Shown here in pieces: positions 13,301 to 27,800 of a stretch of 64,000 nucleotides of DNA. The number at the start of each line of letters is the position of its first letter. Positions within the stretch are counted from its first letter, which is position 1. Below the pieces are notes generated by a model, which was not told where the DNA came from, did no database searches, and worked only from the letters and a program-made list of their open reading frames with translations. A program made the translations under genes and the position numbers. The stretch spans positions 62,001 through 126,000 of the forward strand of contig JAKNDB010000092.1 in NCBI GenBank assembly GCA_024305405.1. The letters are read 5' to 3'. The stretch is from Dirofilaria immitis (lineage: Eukaryota; Nematoda; Chromadorea; Rhabditida; Onchocercidae).

Positions 13301-16300
13301 TTCGTTTTTTTGAATTTTAAGAATTTATGAAATTTGTGATTTTTCACTTTTTTAAATTCAAAGAATGGATGAAAAGTTATATTTAAAACTGTAAATTTCA
13401 TTAAAAATTTGAAGTGAGAAAATGAAAAATGAAAGATTTAAAATTATAAATCTCATTACAAATTTTAAAATTAAAAGAGAATTTAATATAAATTATATAT
13501 TTGGCAAAAACAAAAAAACATTTTTTTAATTTTTCCTTTCAAAAAATGCTTATTAAATGGGAAAATATTATTTTGTAAACAATTCTTTGCGAGGGCAGAA
13601 AAATGAATCAAAATGTAATGTATATAGATAGATATATTAGTTTAGTTGTTAACTTCAAATACAAACAAATGTTATGTAAATAGAAAAAACAAAAAAGTAA
13701 AAAAGAAAATGAAATAAAAGATAATGTAAGTATTACACACTGCAAATAGCACTTAAATCTTTTTCTTTAAGCTAATTTTTACCCATAAAATTTTACTTAA
13801 TAAATAATTTTCATTTCTTTTCCTTTTTGTTATTTTAAACAAAAATTGTAAATTATCCGAAAAATAATAAAATTTTTGTTTAAAATTTTTAAAATAAACA
13901 AATGAAAAAGAACTAAACATTTGTTTTTTTTCAAAAAATCGAATTATTTATTGTTGGAAAAATAATAATTATATCATTTTTGTTTTGTTAATTTCATAAT
14001 TTTAGCTATTATTCGATTAAAAACTTTTATTTGAAACTTCTAAAAATAATTTTCGAATTAAGTAATAGACAATTTTGAAAGAGAATTACGCATTTGTTTT
14101 TTATTTTTTGATTTTAAGCAAATATTATCACTTTTTAAAAATAAGATATGATAATTCATTGTTTGAAGGATGGTAACAATAAAATATTATTTTAAATATG
14201 GCAAAGAATCTTGGATATCTTGGAAATAATTGATAGTGTAAAAACTTAAGCTACAAAAATAAGAGAATAAATTAGAATGGAATAATCAAAAGAGTTAAAT
14301 TAATTTGGAAGTAAACTGGTGGATGATACTCGCATATATTCGCTGCTTTATTATCATAAGGAAAAAAATGACTGATAGGAACTAATACTATTTGAAGATC
14401 ACAAAAGTCCTAAGATATATGTATCATATAATTACCTCAAGATAATTAAATTTCAAAAAAAGTTGTTAAAATTCAAATAAATAAAAAGTAAAGAAGTAAT
14501 TACATGCTAATTTTTGGACTTCTATTTCAATTTTTTTTCATTTTTTTAATATCATCGAGTACATTTATAAGAATCGTTCTAAATTTTTTGAAATCAAATA
14601 TGCCAATCAGTGATTCCAAATTTATTCATCCTCCTTTTTCCTCATTTACTACATTTGTTGGTTTAATTAAGTTTTTTCAAATAAAAGAAAAAGAAGCCTA
14701 TTCTTTTCCATGACAATTTATCAAATTGACGCATGAAATGAAATGGAAAAGTTTTTGAATCATAGGCATATATCACTCAATACTAAATCATAATTCACAA
14801 ATTTATTTTGTTTTCTTATTTTTACCCTTCTCTTAAAGATTTTCATTTTTGTTAGCAAACATTTTCGAAAAATCTAACCAAAGCAGGAGAATGTGATTGA
14901 GAAAAGAGAGATTTATAAACTACTTCATATAATAATCAATCATTGTAAATGATAGCGAAATCCTTAAACTTTTCCGAAAATAAGCCATTAAATGAAAAAA
15001 CGAGAAAAAAATTATTTGATAAAATATTCTCTCATGTTTGAAAAGCAAAATATGCTTTCATAAAATTCTATTAATCTTTTTCATTTAAAATATCAATTAA
15101 TAAAAAATTATTTGATAAAATTGAGTCAATGACTCATTTTTAATAAATTTTAAAAAATTATTCGAAATTGGATTGTTTAAGCGATATTCCAAATATTAAA
15201 TCATTTTAGAATATTTTTTAATTCATAAGTCTAAAAATCTCAATTACTGAAAACCTTCTTCATTAATTTTCACATCATTTATGAGATTTAAACGTGATTT
15301 TTCACATCGTTACAGAATTTAATGCTATAGATAAGTATACTGTATAATACTAAGCATATAGTATGTACACGATTTGATGCTAAGTATACGGTATTCCATC
15401 TTTGTACTGTTTATTACTACTATTAGTATTTCAAATGCATATATTTGCTAATATTGTGTAAAATTTATTTCTTTTTTCCTCTTTTTATTCAAAAGGAAAG
15501 TTTGGATAATTTAATTAAATTACAAACTTATTTTGTGAAAATAATGCGTAATTCTCATATTTAGACTGATTAATCCAATTTGATTGCTAATCATTTACTG
15601 TATTTCTTTTATATTAATAATGTGAATAAGAAGGAACATTTTAATCTAAAAGGTAAAATTTTATTCAATTAATTAAAACACATTTCAGAAAGCATAAAAA
15701 CAGATTGGCAGTTAAATTTGAAATCGATAGAATGAATTTGAAAAATGAAAATATTTAATTAAGTTAAAAATTCTCTTATTTTTATTGGATAGAATTTGAA
15801 GAAAGAGTTGATAGAGGCTTGTAATATTAGCTGATAATAATATTAAACATCTGAAGACAGATGTTTATTCTAAGCATTTATTCTAAGCTTAAATATTTAT
15901 ATGATAATTAATATTATTATTCAAGTATCTAATATTAAATTAAAACGATAATATTATTACTATTATATTATATTGTAATGAATAAATAATGTTAATTGAT
16001 TTTTCCTCAATTGTTTTTTCAGTTTACAACATATGTTGGATGGTGGCGACAACTTGTCAGCAATATTTGTAGTAATCCATCACGGATAACAAAATGTTGG
16101 AACAGTACCCTCGTTATTGATAATAAGTAAGTCTTTCATTTTTCTTTTTTCCAATTCTTTTAGTTTATTTTAATTTACTAAAAAATGAACTTAGTATAAG
16201 TTACATTTTATACGAGTATTTCATTAAACATATCTAATAAATACCTGAGTATTAATAATAAAATATATAAATTCCGAATTTGAATAATTTATATGATAAA

Positions 16301-19300
16301 TAATGATAATTTTCATTAGCTATTTGAAGCAAATCCAACGTATTACTAAGATTAAAATTTACCAGGGAAGCAAAAGAGACAAACTTTCTGAAACTTCAAT
16401 TGGCATAAAACTTTAAAAGCTTTATTCTTATAATAAACAGTAAAAAATATCGAAAAATTGAATAAAAATTTAATCAATCACTATATTTTCATCATTCTAT
16501 TTTTATAAAAAAATTTAATTTTCCTTTCGAAAATACAATTTTTTTGAATTACTTTTTAAAGGAATAAATTAAAAATCTGTCAAGTTCGCTTTTCATAAAA
16601 TATTTCATTGATAATATTAAAATTTAATCACGCTTCATTCTTATGATAATCCTAAATTCTAATAATCGAGAAATATTCCGATCTGTTCTATTATCGATCA
16701 CATGTATTCTCGATTTTTTTGTTGTTTGTACCACATTGTATCAAGTGTTTATCGTCCCATTTTTTTCAGAAAATCAATTTGAAATTCAAATAAATTAGCT
16801 GTTAGGCGCCACTTTCCATCTAACTTACATTTAGCATAAAAAAATTGATCCCAATAAATCTTTTATTTTTTAAATTCTGCTAATAATAATGCGATCATTA
16901 ATAAGATGATCGGTATAGAATGATGATGATTTCGAGAATAGTTCGATGATAAGAAGAAATAGAAGGGAGATAAGTTTTAGACGAAAATATATTTCTGATT
17001 TAGGAGATTTTTAAAAAAGACGATGGTTAAAATGATATGAATAATTTTTGATAAAAAATTTTAAAGAAAAAAAGAAGGAAAAATTCGAGAGATCGGGATG
17101 GGATAAATGTTAGAATGTTATAGAATTTTCCATTCAAAAAAATAGAAAACATATTGGAAGTTGAAGCAAAGGATAAAATGTGCTTTGAAATTTTTGTTTC
17201 CGACGTAGCAAAAATCAAAAATTAGTTGTGATCGATGGATTAATATCTTTTGAAGCCTTTTTTCATAATTCCATTTAATTTATATTTTGTTTTTGTTTAT
17301 TAAATATTTTATTTTCAATTTTTTTCAAAAATAATTGGAAATTTTAGATAAAATGAGATTAAATTTAATTTCTCGAAAAAGTTATTTTTAATTGATTGAA
17401 TGACAAAATAATGAGAAATACGTCAGGTTTTGTTTTTATTTTCATTGATTAAATATTTTATGTTTTTTAAATAATAATAATTGTGAATTTTAAATGAGAA
17501 TAAATTCTCAAATTTAACAATAATTTGTTGAAATTTTTTTGAACTTAGTGCGATATTTTTTTCATAAACTGCACATAGATCAGAATTGAAAATAGAATTA
17601 TATTAAAATTTGTTTGAAGAAGAAAGGAGAGAAGATAAAGGAACTTTAAAAGTGTACGAATTTAATAACTAAAAATAAAAGGAAATAATAAATTTATTTT
17701 AATAAATATAACAATGTGTTGATAATAATAAGCATTTTTAAGAATGATAATGGGCAGAAATTTTATTAAAACCTTAGTACGTTTTTGTTTTAGCTGATAT
17801 TATCTAATACTATTTCGTAAAATGATAAATAATCATGATTTTACAGCAATAATTGTAACTAATTAATGGATAAAAAATATATAAAACGAAGATATTGATT
17901 AAAATTATATAAAGGAAAAGAGTCTAGGAGAGATTGTTTTAATCAAGGAAATTATCATGTTAACATTTTGGAAACTTATGAAAAGTTCAATTTAATATTT
18001 AAATTAAAATTTTAGTAAAAAAGCTTTTTCATTAATTATTTCTTTAAAAAAAAACTTTTTTAAGTATTAATTTCATATTTTTTTAGTAATTGAACATATA
18101 TCATTTATACCAAAAATAAACAATTCGAAAATAGAAATTATCCTATAATTATTTTTAAAAAATACATTAAAAGTTTAAATTTTTATTTCAATTAAAATTT
18201 TAGCCAAAGTTTTTTTTAATTTTTATTCGAAAATTATTTTAGAGGAACAAACGTTAAGTTTAATCAAAAATTTTCTTTTGTTCTGACACTTATCATTTGA
18301 TAAAAGAAAATAGACGAAGACAAGTATGAAATAAAAATAAATAGGAAATAAATTCATTCGAATGAAAATGTAAACGAAAATGACGACGAATTTTTTTATA
18401 ATTTTGAAAAGGTGAAAGGTACAAAATGACAGATGACATTAACCATCGTCATCTTCTCTTTCTCGATATACCTTTTTTTAATTACCACTCATTAACCGCA
18501 TCTCCCATTCACTCCTTTAACATTTTGTTTTGTCCTAACTTTTCTACATTTCGATTTAAATAAATTTATAGGCCTTTTTTGGCTTTCATTCTTATACAAT
18601 TTACGCCGCATTATTATAACTATATCATATCTTTAAACTGATAATATTATTTCTTCCCTTTTATCATTCCGCTTTTTTTTTTATTCCAATGGTTTTTAAT
18701 ATAACACTACGTGGTATGTGATAAATATTTCCATTTCTTGTCCATTTTTTTAGCTTTCTCAAAAAAGAAATTTCAAATTTGATTTATTCATAAAGATTGT
18801 TTTAGCAGACGAATCATTTTCATATCGTTTGCTTTACTGATATTATCATTTTATCACACTTTTTGAACTGATAATCGTTTATTTTCTTCTAAAATTCCAT
18901 CTTTTCTTTTATCGCATTATTTTTTAATATCATTTATACGATTATGATAAATATTTTCCTTTCTTTTCCATCTTTCCAAAAAAATATTTCGCATTTAATT
19001 TATTTATAAAAATAATTTTAGACATGAAATTTATTCAATTTAATTAAATTTTAAACTCAATTTAATTTTTAAATCATTATTGGACACAAATTTGGTATAA
19101 TTTTAATTACAAACAATATTCCAAGTTTGATTTACTTTATTTGCTATCTAATTTATTTTATTGTTTTTTTTAATTCATCCATTTCTTATTAGTTTTATTG
19201 CTTTTAAAATTCTTTTTGAATTTTTATTTGACTTTTTTATAATCTATTTTATTAATATTGATTTATTTGCAAATATTTATTATAATATTTTATTAATAAT

Positions 19301-22300
19301 TCATATTTATTATTACTAGTTTTTTCCCTTTCCTTTTACTAGGAAAAATATTCAATTATATTTATATTTTAAAAATAGGAAAATCGTATATATTCCTATT
19401 TATATTTACATTTATTTATTTAGTTCCTCATTTCATACAATAATATATTTATATCGAATTTATAATAAAAAATATTTATATTAGAAAAAGCATTTTTATT
19501 TATTGAATTTATTTTAATAAAATTTCAATAGAAAATTACTTTGAAAATTATTATAAAGTAAGGAAATTTTATAGTAAAAGAAATTGTTTTTCTTTAACAT
19601 AAATATTTTGATTATAAATTAAGCACAAAATATATAAAAATTATATTACAAAACGATGGGAAGAGAGAATGATAAATTTGAAGGAAGTTCTCGTCTTACA
19701 AAGTAAATATTTCAAAGAATTTTGAAGTTTACATTTTCTCTTATTCGTGAGGATGAGCAAATTAGTTGCTTTAAATTAGTAATTCAATTCTTTCAGTTTA
19801 TTCAATTATAATATTCTCAATTATTATTTCTTTCTTTTTCCTCATCAATATTTCGACATTTCTGTTTTGAAATAATTTTTATCAAACCAATCAAAAATAC
19901 TTATCATTTGTATCATCTTTTATTTTCTTAATGATAATAAAATATTATAGACCAATCATAAATTCGTGAGGAATTACCTTGAATTTCAATTTTTCTATTA
20001 TAATGTCTAATTATAATTTCCTTTCTATTATTATTTCGATATCTTTCTTTTCAAAAATTTGATCGAGTCATTTCAGAATGTTTATCATTCTTATCATTTC
20101 TCATTTCTTTAGTAATATTAATATAATAGATTAGTACCAAATTAAAAAAAAATTATATCGATGAGTGTTTTTCATTATCAAACAATCTTATTTGATCATA
20201 TCTGATATCTGATTAATAATGCTTGTTTGATTTTTATTTCCTTTTTCGTCGTATTACAACGCAATTTTAATTTTTCTGAAAAATAAAATAAAATTAGTTT
20301 AAAAAATTTATTTAATTAGACAACTTTAATTTCGAAAAAAATGAAAGAAATTTATATAAAAAAGCAATTTGTTCATTAAAAAATTCTTTCGTTTTCTCCT
20401 GAAACTAAATTCTCTGTTTGTTCCTGCTTTCTTCTGAAATGAATTTGTTCATTAAAAAAACCGCCTGTTTTCTTTTGAAACAGTTAAACTTGATGAAATA
20501 TATTTTATCACTCCTCTGAATCTTGTTTGTTTATCATACCTTACTAATTTTTTCATAGTCTAATTAATTAATATATGAAATTTATGCTCGAACTATCACT
20601 TTAAATCTTGTTATCTGATCCTATATATTATTCATTTTTCACATCATTATTTCCATATACGACATCTAATTAATGAATTAATTAATGTTTGAAATACTAT
20701 TCTAACTTATGCTAACCATATCGTCTAGAAAATTATCGAAGTAATAGTGGTCAGTTTACGCCTAATTACAAATTTGTTTTATTCATCTCAAATTTTTTAT
20801 TCAATTCCATATTTACTTAAAATTATGTTTCGACAAAAACTGAAATTCAAATTAAAGAAAATATAAGTAATAATTAACTGTTTCAAACTATTTCATAGAT
20901 TAATTTTTTTCTGTAATTTTTCTTTATCATTTCAAATTTTTTAATTTAAATTTTATAATTTTAATTTTGATTTTTTTCATTCCTTTCTTTTATTTCTTTC
21001 TTCTTTTTGCATCATTTGAAATATTTTCAAGTTGCTAACATTTATTTTAAAATGAAAGTTTACTTATCATTATTGCGATTGATAATCATGATTATTACGT
21101 GGTATTATCATAATAGTTGTAATTTCATGCTGCTAGTGATAAAAACATATTATTTGCATAACTTGTTGCATTTTTACCATGATTATTGGTATAGAACTAT
21201 TATCACGATCCTCAGCGATTACGAATATTATTGATAATCGTTGATTATCATAAAATTATAATCATTGTTATTTATTCGCAATATTATTGACAAAATGTAT
21301 TACTTGCATGATTTATCAAATTGCGGCCTTTTGAAATTTACTTTTTGGAAGCGGGAGAATAGAACCTGAAATCTGAAAGATTTAAAATAATCATTCAGGC
21401 ATTTTTGCTAAATAACTGATAAATGAATAAGTATAAAAAAGCAGCGAAAAAGAAAAAAATATGGAATAAGGAAGAGGAAGACAAATTACCAATCCATCAA
21501 ACATTAGCATTCCATCTTCTTTACGGCCCACCAGAATATATTGGGCCATGATTTTCGCATCGTTCAAAAAACTAAAAGTTAATGAAGGCTGTAATATTCC
21601 AACTAGCAGCCGCTTTCTTGAATTATTCATTATTACTACTATCATTATTATTATCGTTCTCGCCTACGACGAGAAACAAAAAATGATAATTTGTTTTACT
21701 ATTTTCGAGAAATAGATTAAAAATATAATTAAACAAATATATGCGTCTCGGACTTTTTCCCACCAGTATCGAGTTTTTTTTCTTCCAATAGAATAAATTT
21801 ACAATAATTATCGGTCAGGAAAATCAAATCTAGAAAGTATTAATTTTATCATTTTTTGTAATTTTTGTAATATCATTAATATAATTAGTAATTTGATCAT
21901 TTTTATCATTTTATGACTTATTAATTATCACTGTTACAATTATCGTTATCACCAGCATTATAATTATCATTGCATAATCACTATTATTTTCGATATTATC
22001 ATTACTAAATTTTTATCATCATTATATTTATGACATAATGATTACCTCTCTAATCATTCATTGCGATATATTTTTTTAACACCATTATCATCAGTACTAC
22101 CATTGCTATCATGTCAGCATCATATTTTTCATTTTGCTAGTAATTTTTTAATCGCTATCACTTATTTCTGTATTTTTATCATCATTATTTATTATAACTG
22201 AATTTTTTTGAATTTCGGAGATTCATAATAATCTAAACAAATATATTACAATAGTAATAATATAAGCTTAATAATTAATTATTTTAAATGAATGAAAAAA

Positions 22301-24810
22301 TAATTTTTATAATTAATTCCATTAAAATTAAATGAATATTCCCAATATAATTTATTTATCATATGTGCAATTATATATAAGCTTGATAATTATTTTAATT
22401 CTCATCCTTACTTTTTTCTTTAAAGAAATTATCTCATCAAATTGTTTTTCTTCTTTCTGTACTTTAGTACTTTAGTATTTTAGTTTCTATATACTTCAGT
22501 ACTTTTTTTTAAATTTTCTTTCATTCTATTAAGCCATTTCTTTCTGCTTCAATTTTTAAAGAAAAGTGCAAATTTCTTGCCGAAGTAACTTTATATTTAA
22601 GTTTATTTTTCTGATAGGAATATTTCTATTCAAATTTGCTATTTTTAATTTCAAATTTATTATTATGTTATTAAGTTCTAATGTTTTCCGCAATTTGCAT
22701 TAGTAAAACAAATTTAAACTAATTTTTGATATAAAATTTAACAGAAGAATCATTTTTCTTTTCCAGAAACTTTCAAAAAAAGCCAAGAATCAATATTGTG
22801 GCTTAATATTAATCTTTACTTTGATTTAGTATTATACTAGAATTTGATTTAATTTCAAGAAAGTTTCTAATTCAGTAATTAATTAAACTTAGTTTTTAGT
22901 ACTTTTGAAAATTTGCTACTATACTTTTAATTTTGTAATAATTTTTAAAATGTTAAAAAGTTTAATTGAATATTAATTCAAATCTTTAGCTTAGCATTAA
23001 ATTTAAATACGATAGATATGATTGAATTTGAATAAATTAAAATTTTTTTCTTTTATTTCAAGGCTTTTATCTTCATTTTAATTTATGTACTTCTATAATT
23101 TAAACAACAATTTCTTTTTTTAAAAGAAAAATTGGTCTTCGGCAATTTGCCAATTTTTTTTCAATCTTACGAGAAAAAACTTATTTTTATTTATACATCT
23201 CAAGAAATTTAGAAAACTTTCAAATCATGCTTACTAAGTTTCTTTTCCTTTCGAAAATTACTTCATCTTCTATACTGATTTGATCTGATTAGTACAATAT
23301 TTATTTTTATGTTGTCTAAGATTTCATCAAAATTTTGTGATATTTGTCAGCATAAGTTGGTATATTCGAGCTGCTTGCTGATAATATTCTGATAATTTAA
23401 CAAATATTAAAAACTCCTTAATGCGCTTATATTTGGAAATATATTTCACCATTTGATATTTATTCGCGATTTTATCATTTTGCATGCCAATATCATACTG
23501 ATAATATCAAGATTATATATTCCTTTGATTTTATTTTACGATATTTACTAGCAATATGCTGCGAACCTCTCATTGATAATTTTTGATAAATTTAATGAAT
23601 AAAACATATATTTTTTTAAGTTTTAAAAAGTACCTGAAATACCCAAAAATTTTTGTCATGTTTGATATATTTTCCCGTCATGTCTCGATGTTATCAGGAT
23701 AATGCTGATATGCAAAGTGATAAAATATAGGATAAATATCGTTAGTCTATTCTTTTTAGCATCTCTTAAAATTCATCGTTATATTTATAAATGTTTCTAA
23801 AGTTGTCTAGGAACTTGATTAGAATTTTATAGAACGATCTTAAGTTATCATAGTTTTTCAATATTTAATTAATTTTATCCATGAATTAATATTGACTTTG
23901 CGAAATTAATTTTTCATCAATCCATTAATGGCATTTAACGATTAATTAAATTGAGAATTCCAATTCTCGAATTTTAGATTACTAAGTATTATCATTTATT
24001 CTGTCGAATTGTTAATTATTCATTATTCATATTCGAAATAAACGATTCTTCATTTTATAGTTACGAATGATAATATATGCAATCATTCAAAAATTTTATC
24101 TTAGGAAACAAAAAAACAAATTTTGAGATTTTGTTCAAATATAAAAATAGTACAATTATAGTATCAAATCAAAAAAAGATAATTAAAATTAAATTGCACT
24201 AAAAAATTAAAGCATAAAAATAATTAAATTTGATTATTTTATTAATTCCTTTTAACTTATTCAACAATTATTAGCTGCAAAAAAACAAAATAAGTAAACA
24301 TTACAAATGAAATGATAATAAAATTTTAAAGAAAACATCGAAATTTTAACATCAAATTTTATTAAAGCCAAAGTATGAAATAATATATTTCGTTTTAAAT
24401 TAAAATTAAGCTCATTTATAATTGAATTATTTATTTATATTATAAATTTTTTTAAATTAAATGTTTATGCTTATCTTTATAGTTATTTATTATTATTAAT
24501 ACATACGTATGCAAACAATGCGACAATTTTAAAATTGCAAATTATGCAATCATACAAAAATAAGTTCAATTTTGAGAAAATAAATTGAAATTATTAAGAT
24601 TATAAATTAATTATATTTATATTTACATATGTTTACTATAATAAACAATAATGCAACTTTACAAAAAAACATTTAATAAATTCAACTTTGAGGAAATAAA
24701 TTGAAAATAAACAAAACGATAAATTAATTTTTTTTAAGTTTCGAATAAATCGAAACAAAAGAATAACGAAATAATATCATTCGAAATAAAACAAAAGAAA
24801 TAAGAGATAG

Positions 24811-24848
<38 letters not shown>

Positions 24849-27800
24849 ATGAATATAAGAATTATAAAATGATTGAAATATTTTTAATACATATTGTAAA
24901 GAAATTTCAATGTATATGAATTGTATAAATTTTTATTGAGAAAAAAAAACAAAATGGAAGTGAATGAGAAATTGAGAAAAAAAACAAAAATAGAAGTGAA
25001 TGAATAGAAGAGAATGAGAAACAAAAAAAGAGAGAAAGAATGAAATGACAAAAATAAAAATTATTTGACAAATTTTTAATTTCAAAAAAAAAGTAAATCG
25101 GTTATTGTCATCAATTTTTATCCTATCAATTCACTTATTTCATATAATATCATCTCATCTCATCTTATCCATCTAAACTTATTATCCACCCTTTCTTCTT
25201 TTCCTCTATTTTTATTTCCTATTTCGTATAATTTTTTCATCCTCATTTCATTTTCATTTCCTTCTTTTTCCCCTCAGTTCTATAATGATAATTTGACTGA
25301 TATTTTCCTCGAGAAAAAGCGGGAATGAGAAATTTTAAGAAAAAGAGAGGTTGAAAAATATTTTTTCTCATATAGTCAATTCTGTGATGACTAGCATTTT
25401 TATTCGAGAAAAGCGGAAATGGATGAAAAATTCAGAAAACGGAAAATTTTCCGACAATTTTCCAAAAATTTTTATATTTTTATATTCTAATTTTTTTATG
25501 AAAACAAATTTTTATTTCATTCTTTCCTCCAATTTTTTTTCATACAAATGAACTATGATGATTATTTGATTTGATAATTTGCTCGAGAAAAAGTGGAACG
25601 CAAAATTCGAGCGAAAAATTTGAAAAAGAAAAGCAAAAATTTAAATTATTTTTTTGAAATTTTCTTTATATTCTTATATTTGAATATTATTTTCTTAGGA
25701 AAAATGGAAAAAAACGTTAAAACTTTTGACGCAAGAATTTTTTGCTTCTATTTTTTCTTTTGTTTCATCCATTCCTCTCTTCGTTTTTATGATTTTAACA
25801 TTTTTTTCTGGTTTGTTTGCTCAATAAAAATATTTCTAACTTTTTAGCTTTGTTTCGATATCAATATAATATCGATTGATTGATTATTTTAACTAATTGT
25901 TGTTTGTTTATTCGGTTTAAAAGAAAAGTTTCATTTCATTTTAGCATAAATTAATTATTTAGACAATAATTTCTATTTATTATGAATTATTTTTTTGGTT
26001 GCGTCTTTTTTCTTTTTGTTTTTCTAAGCTAAATGTATTAATTTATTCAATCAAAATATTTATGTCTGAGAAAAAATTATTATTTTTGATGATAGTATTT
26101 TTATTTCTTTTAATTATTCCAATTAATTTAACCCAGTTTCATTTATTTCTTTCTCTCGGTGAAATTGTCGAGATTTATTTTTATTCTATCAATAACATTC
26201 ATTCATTTCAAAATCCGTCAAAAAAAATTGAATTTTCTGGCACACTGTCAAAATTATTAAAATTCATTTTAGAAAAGAGATGAAATAAAATTTATGTAAA
26301 TTTATAAATTGATATTAGTAATCTTATTCCTGCATATGATCGGTAATTAGAAATATAATTTCAAATTATCATTAATAATGGCATTAGCGGATATTGAGAT
26401 TTAACATGAAATTATCGAGAATCATTTTTGATGTAATTAATATATTGTCAAATTGTTAGAAATAATTTCAGTTTTAATCTATTATTTTTACACTCTTTTT
26501 TCAAGCATTTGAATTTAAGAAGAATTCTAAGCAATTAATAAACTAATCGATTAATCGATCAGTTGATTGGTGAATTGATACAATATAGCTTATAATTGGC
26601 ATATTTTTACAAAACTCTTTTTGTTTTTATATTTTCCTAAAACAAATATTATTCTCTGATAATAAAGAGCGAATAATTTGTTCGGTTAATTATTTGGTAA
26701 ATTATTTTTCCAATTTCTAAAATTTTATTTTTGGTTGTTTTTTCCAATTAAATTTAATTCTGATTACCATTTTAAATGTCATTTTAATTGAACTATCATT
26801 TCAAGTTTATTTTTGATTATCATTTAGATCATTTTACACATTTTAATCGCTACTATTTGAAAGGTCATTTTTAGTCTATTGTTATTTTAATTTTTTTTGA
26901 TTATTATTGAAATATTATTCCAGTGATTGTAACCTCAAAATTATTTTTGCTTACCAATTTTAAAACTCATTATAATTAATTATCACTTCTAACTTGTTTT
27001 TGACTATCATTTAAAACATTATTTCAATCGATTATCATCTCAAATTTATTTCTGATTATCAATTTTACAATTCACTTCAATCGATTGTCACCTTCAAGGT
27101 TATCTTTTTAATTATCATTTTTTGCCATTTTTTCTTTCTTCTCTTGCATTCCATTCGCTATTCCTTATCACTATTGATTAATTATTGGGAAGAAGTAGTT
27201 TGCTTGTTTCGCCTTCTTCCATAGAATTATTTTCAATAATTTTTTTCATATCAATTTTATAACTTTTAGATGATAGTGTGAGTATGATGAAGAGAAAGAA
27301 GAGAAGAGGAGATGAAATATATTTTTCGATTTATTTATTTATTTTTCATTCGCCAATACATCTTTCTTTTCATTGTTTCTGTTCCGCTAGTTAAATTCTA
27401 TTATATATTTTCTATTCATTTTTTCCAATTTATTTATTTCGATTTAATAAATTCCGATATTTTTCTATTCCATCCTATATATTTTAATTAAATTTAATTT
27501 CAGTCACTGATTTAATCAAATTTAATTTAAATATTAATTTATAAGAATTGATTTTCAATTTGCAATATTTAGATAAGTAGAAAAGTTTTGGAAAATAAAG
27601 AAAACAAGTTTGGATAGTCATTGTGAAATTTTCAATTATTCATTTTTTATTGATAAAAATAGGATAATCTAAAATATTTAAACATATTATATCACATTTT
27701 GTTATCGTAACTTAAAAGATAGTAAAATCATTATTATAATTAAATATTATTTAAATATCATTAATGATGATTAATTATGATAAATAGGATTACCTAAAAT

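Noticed and set aside
17027..17218. 63-residue minus-strand frame
   Set aside because: It has a low-complexity Phe-rich end, no splice signals and no recognised similarity.
25351..26283. Three consecutive Phe/Ile/Lys-rich plus-strand frames
   Set aside because: They fall in triplicated low-complexity DNA, have composition-driven content, and lack convincing splice signals or homology.
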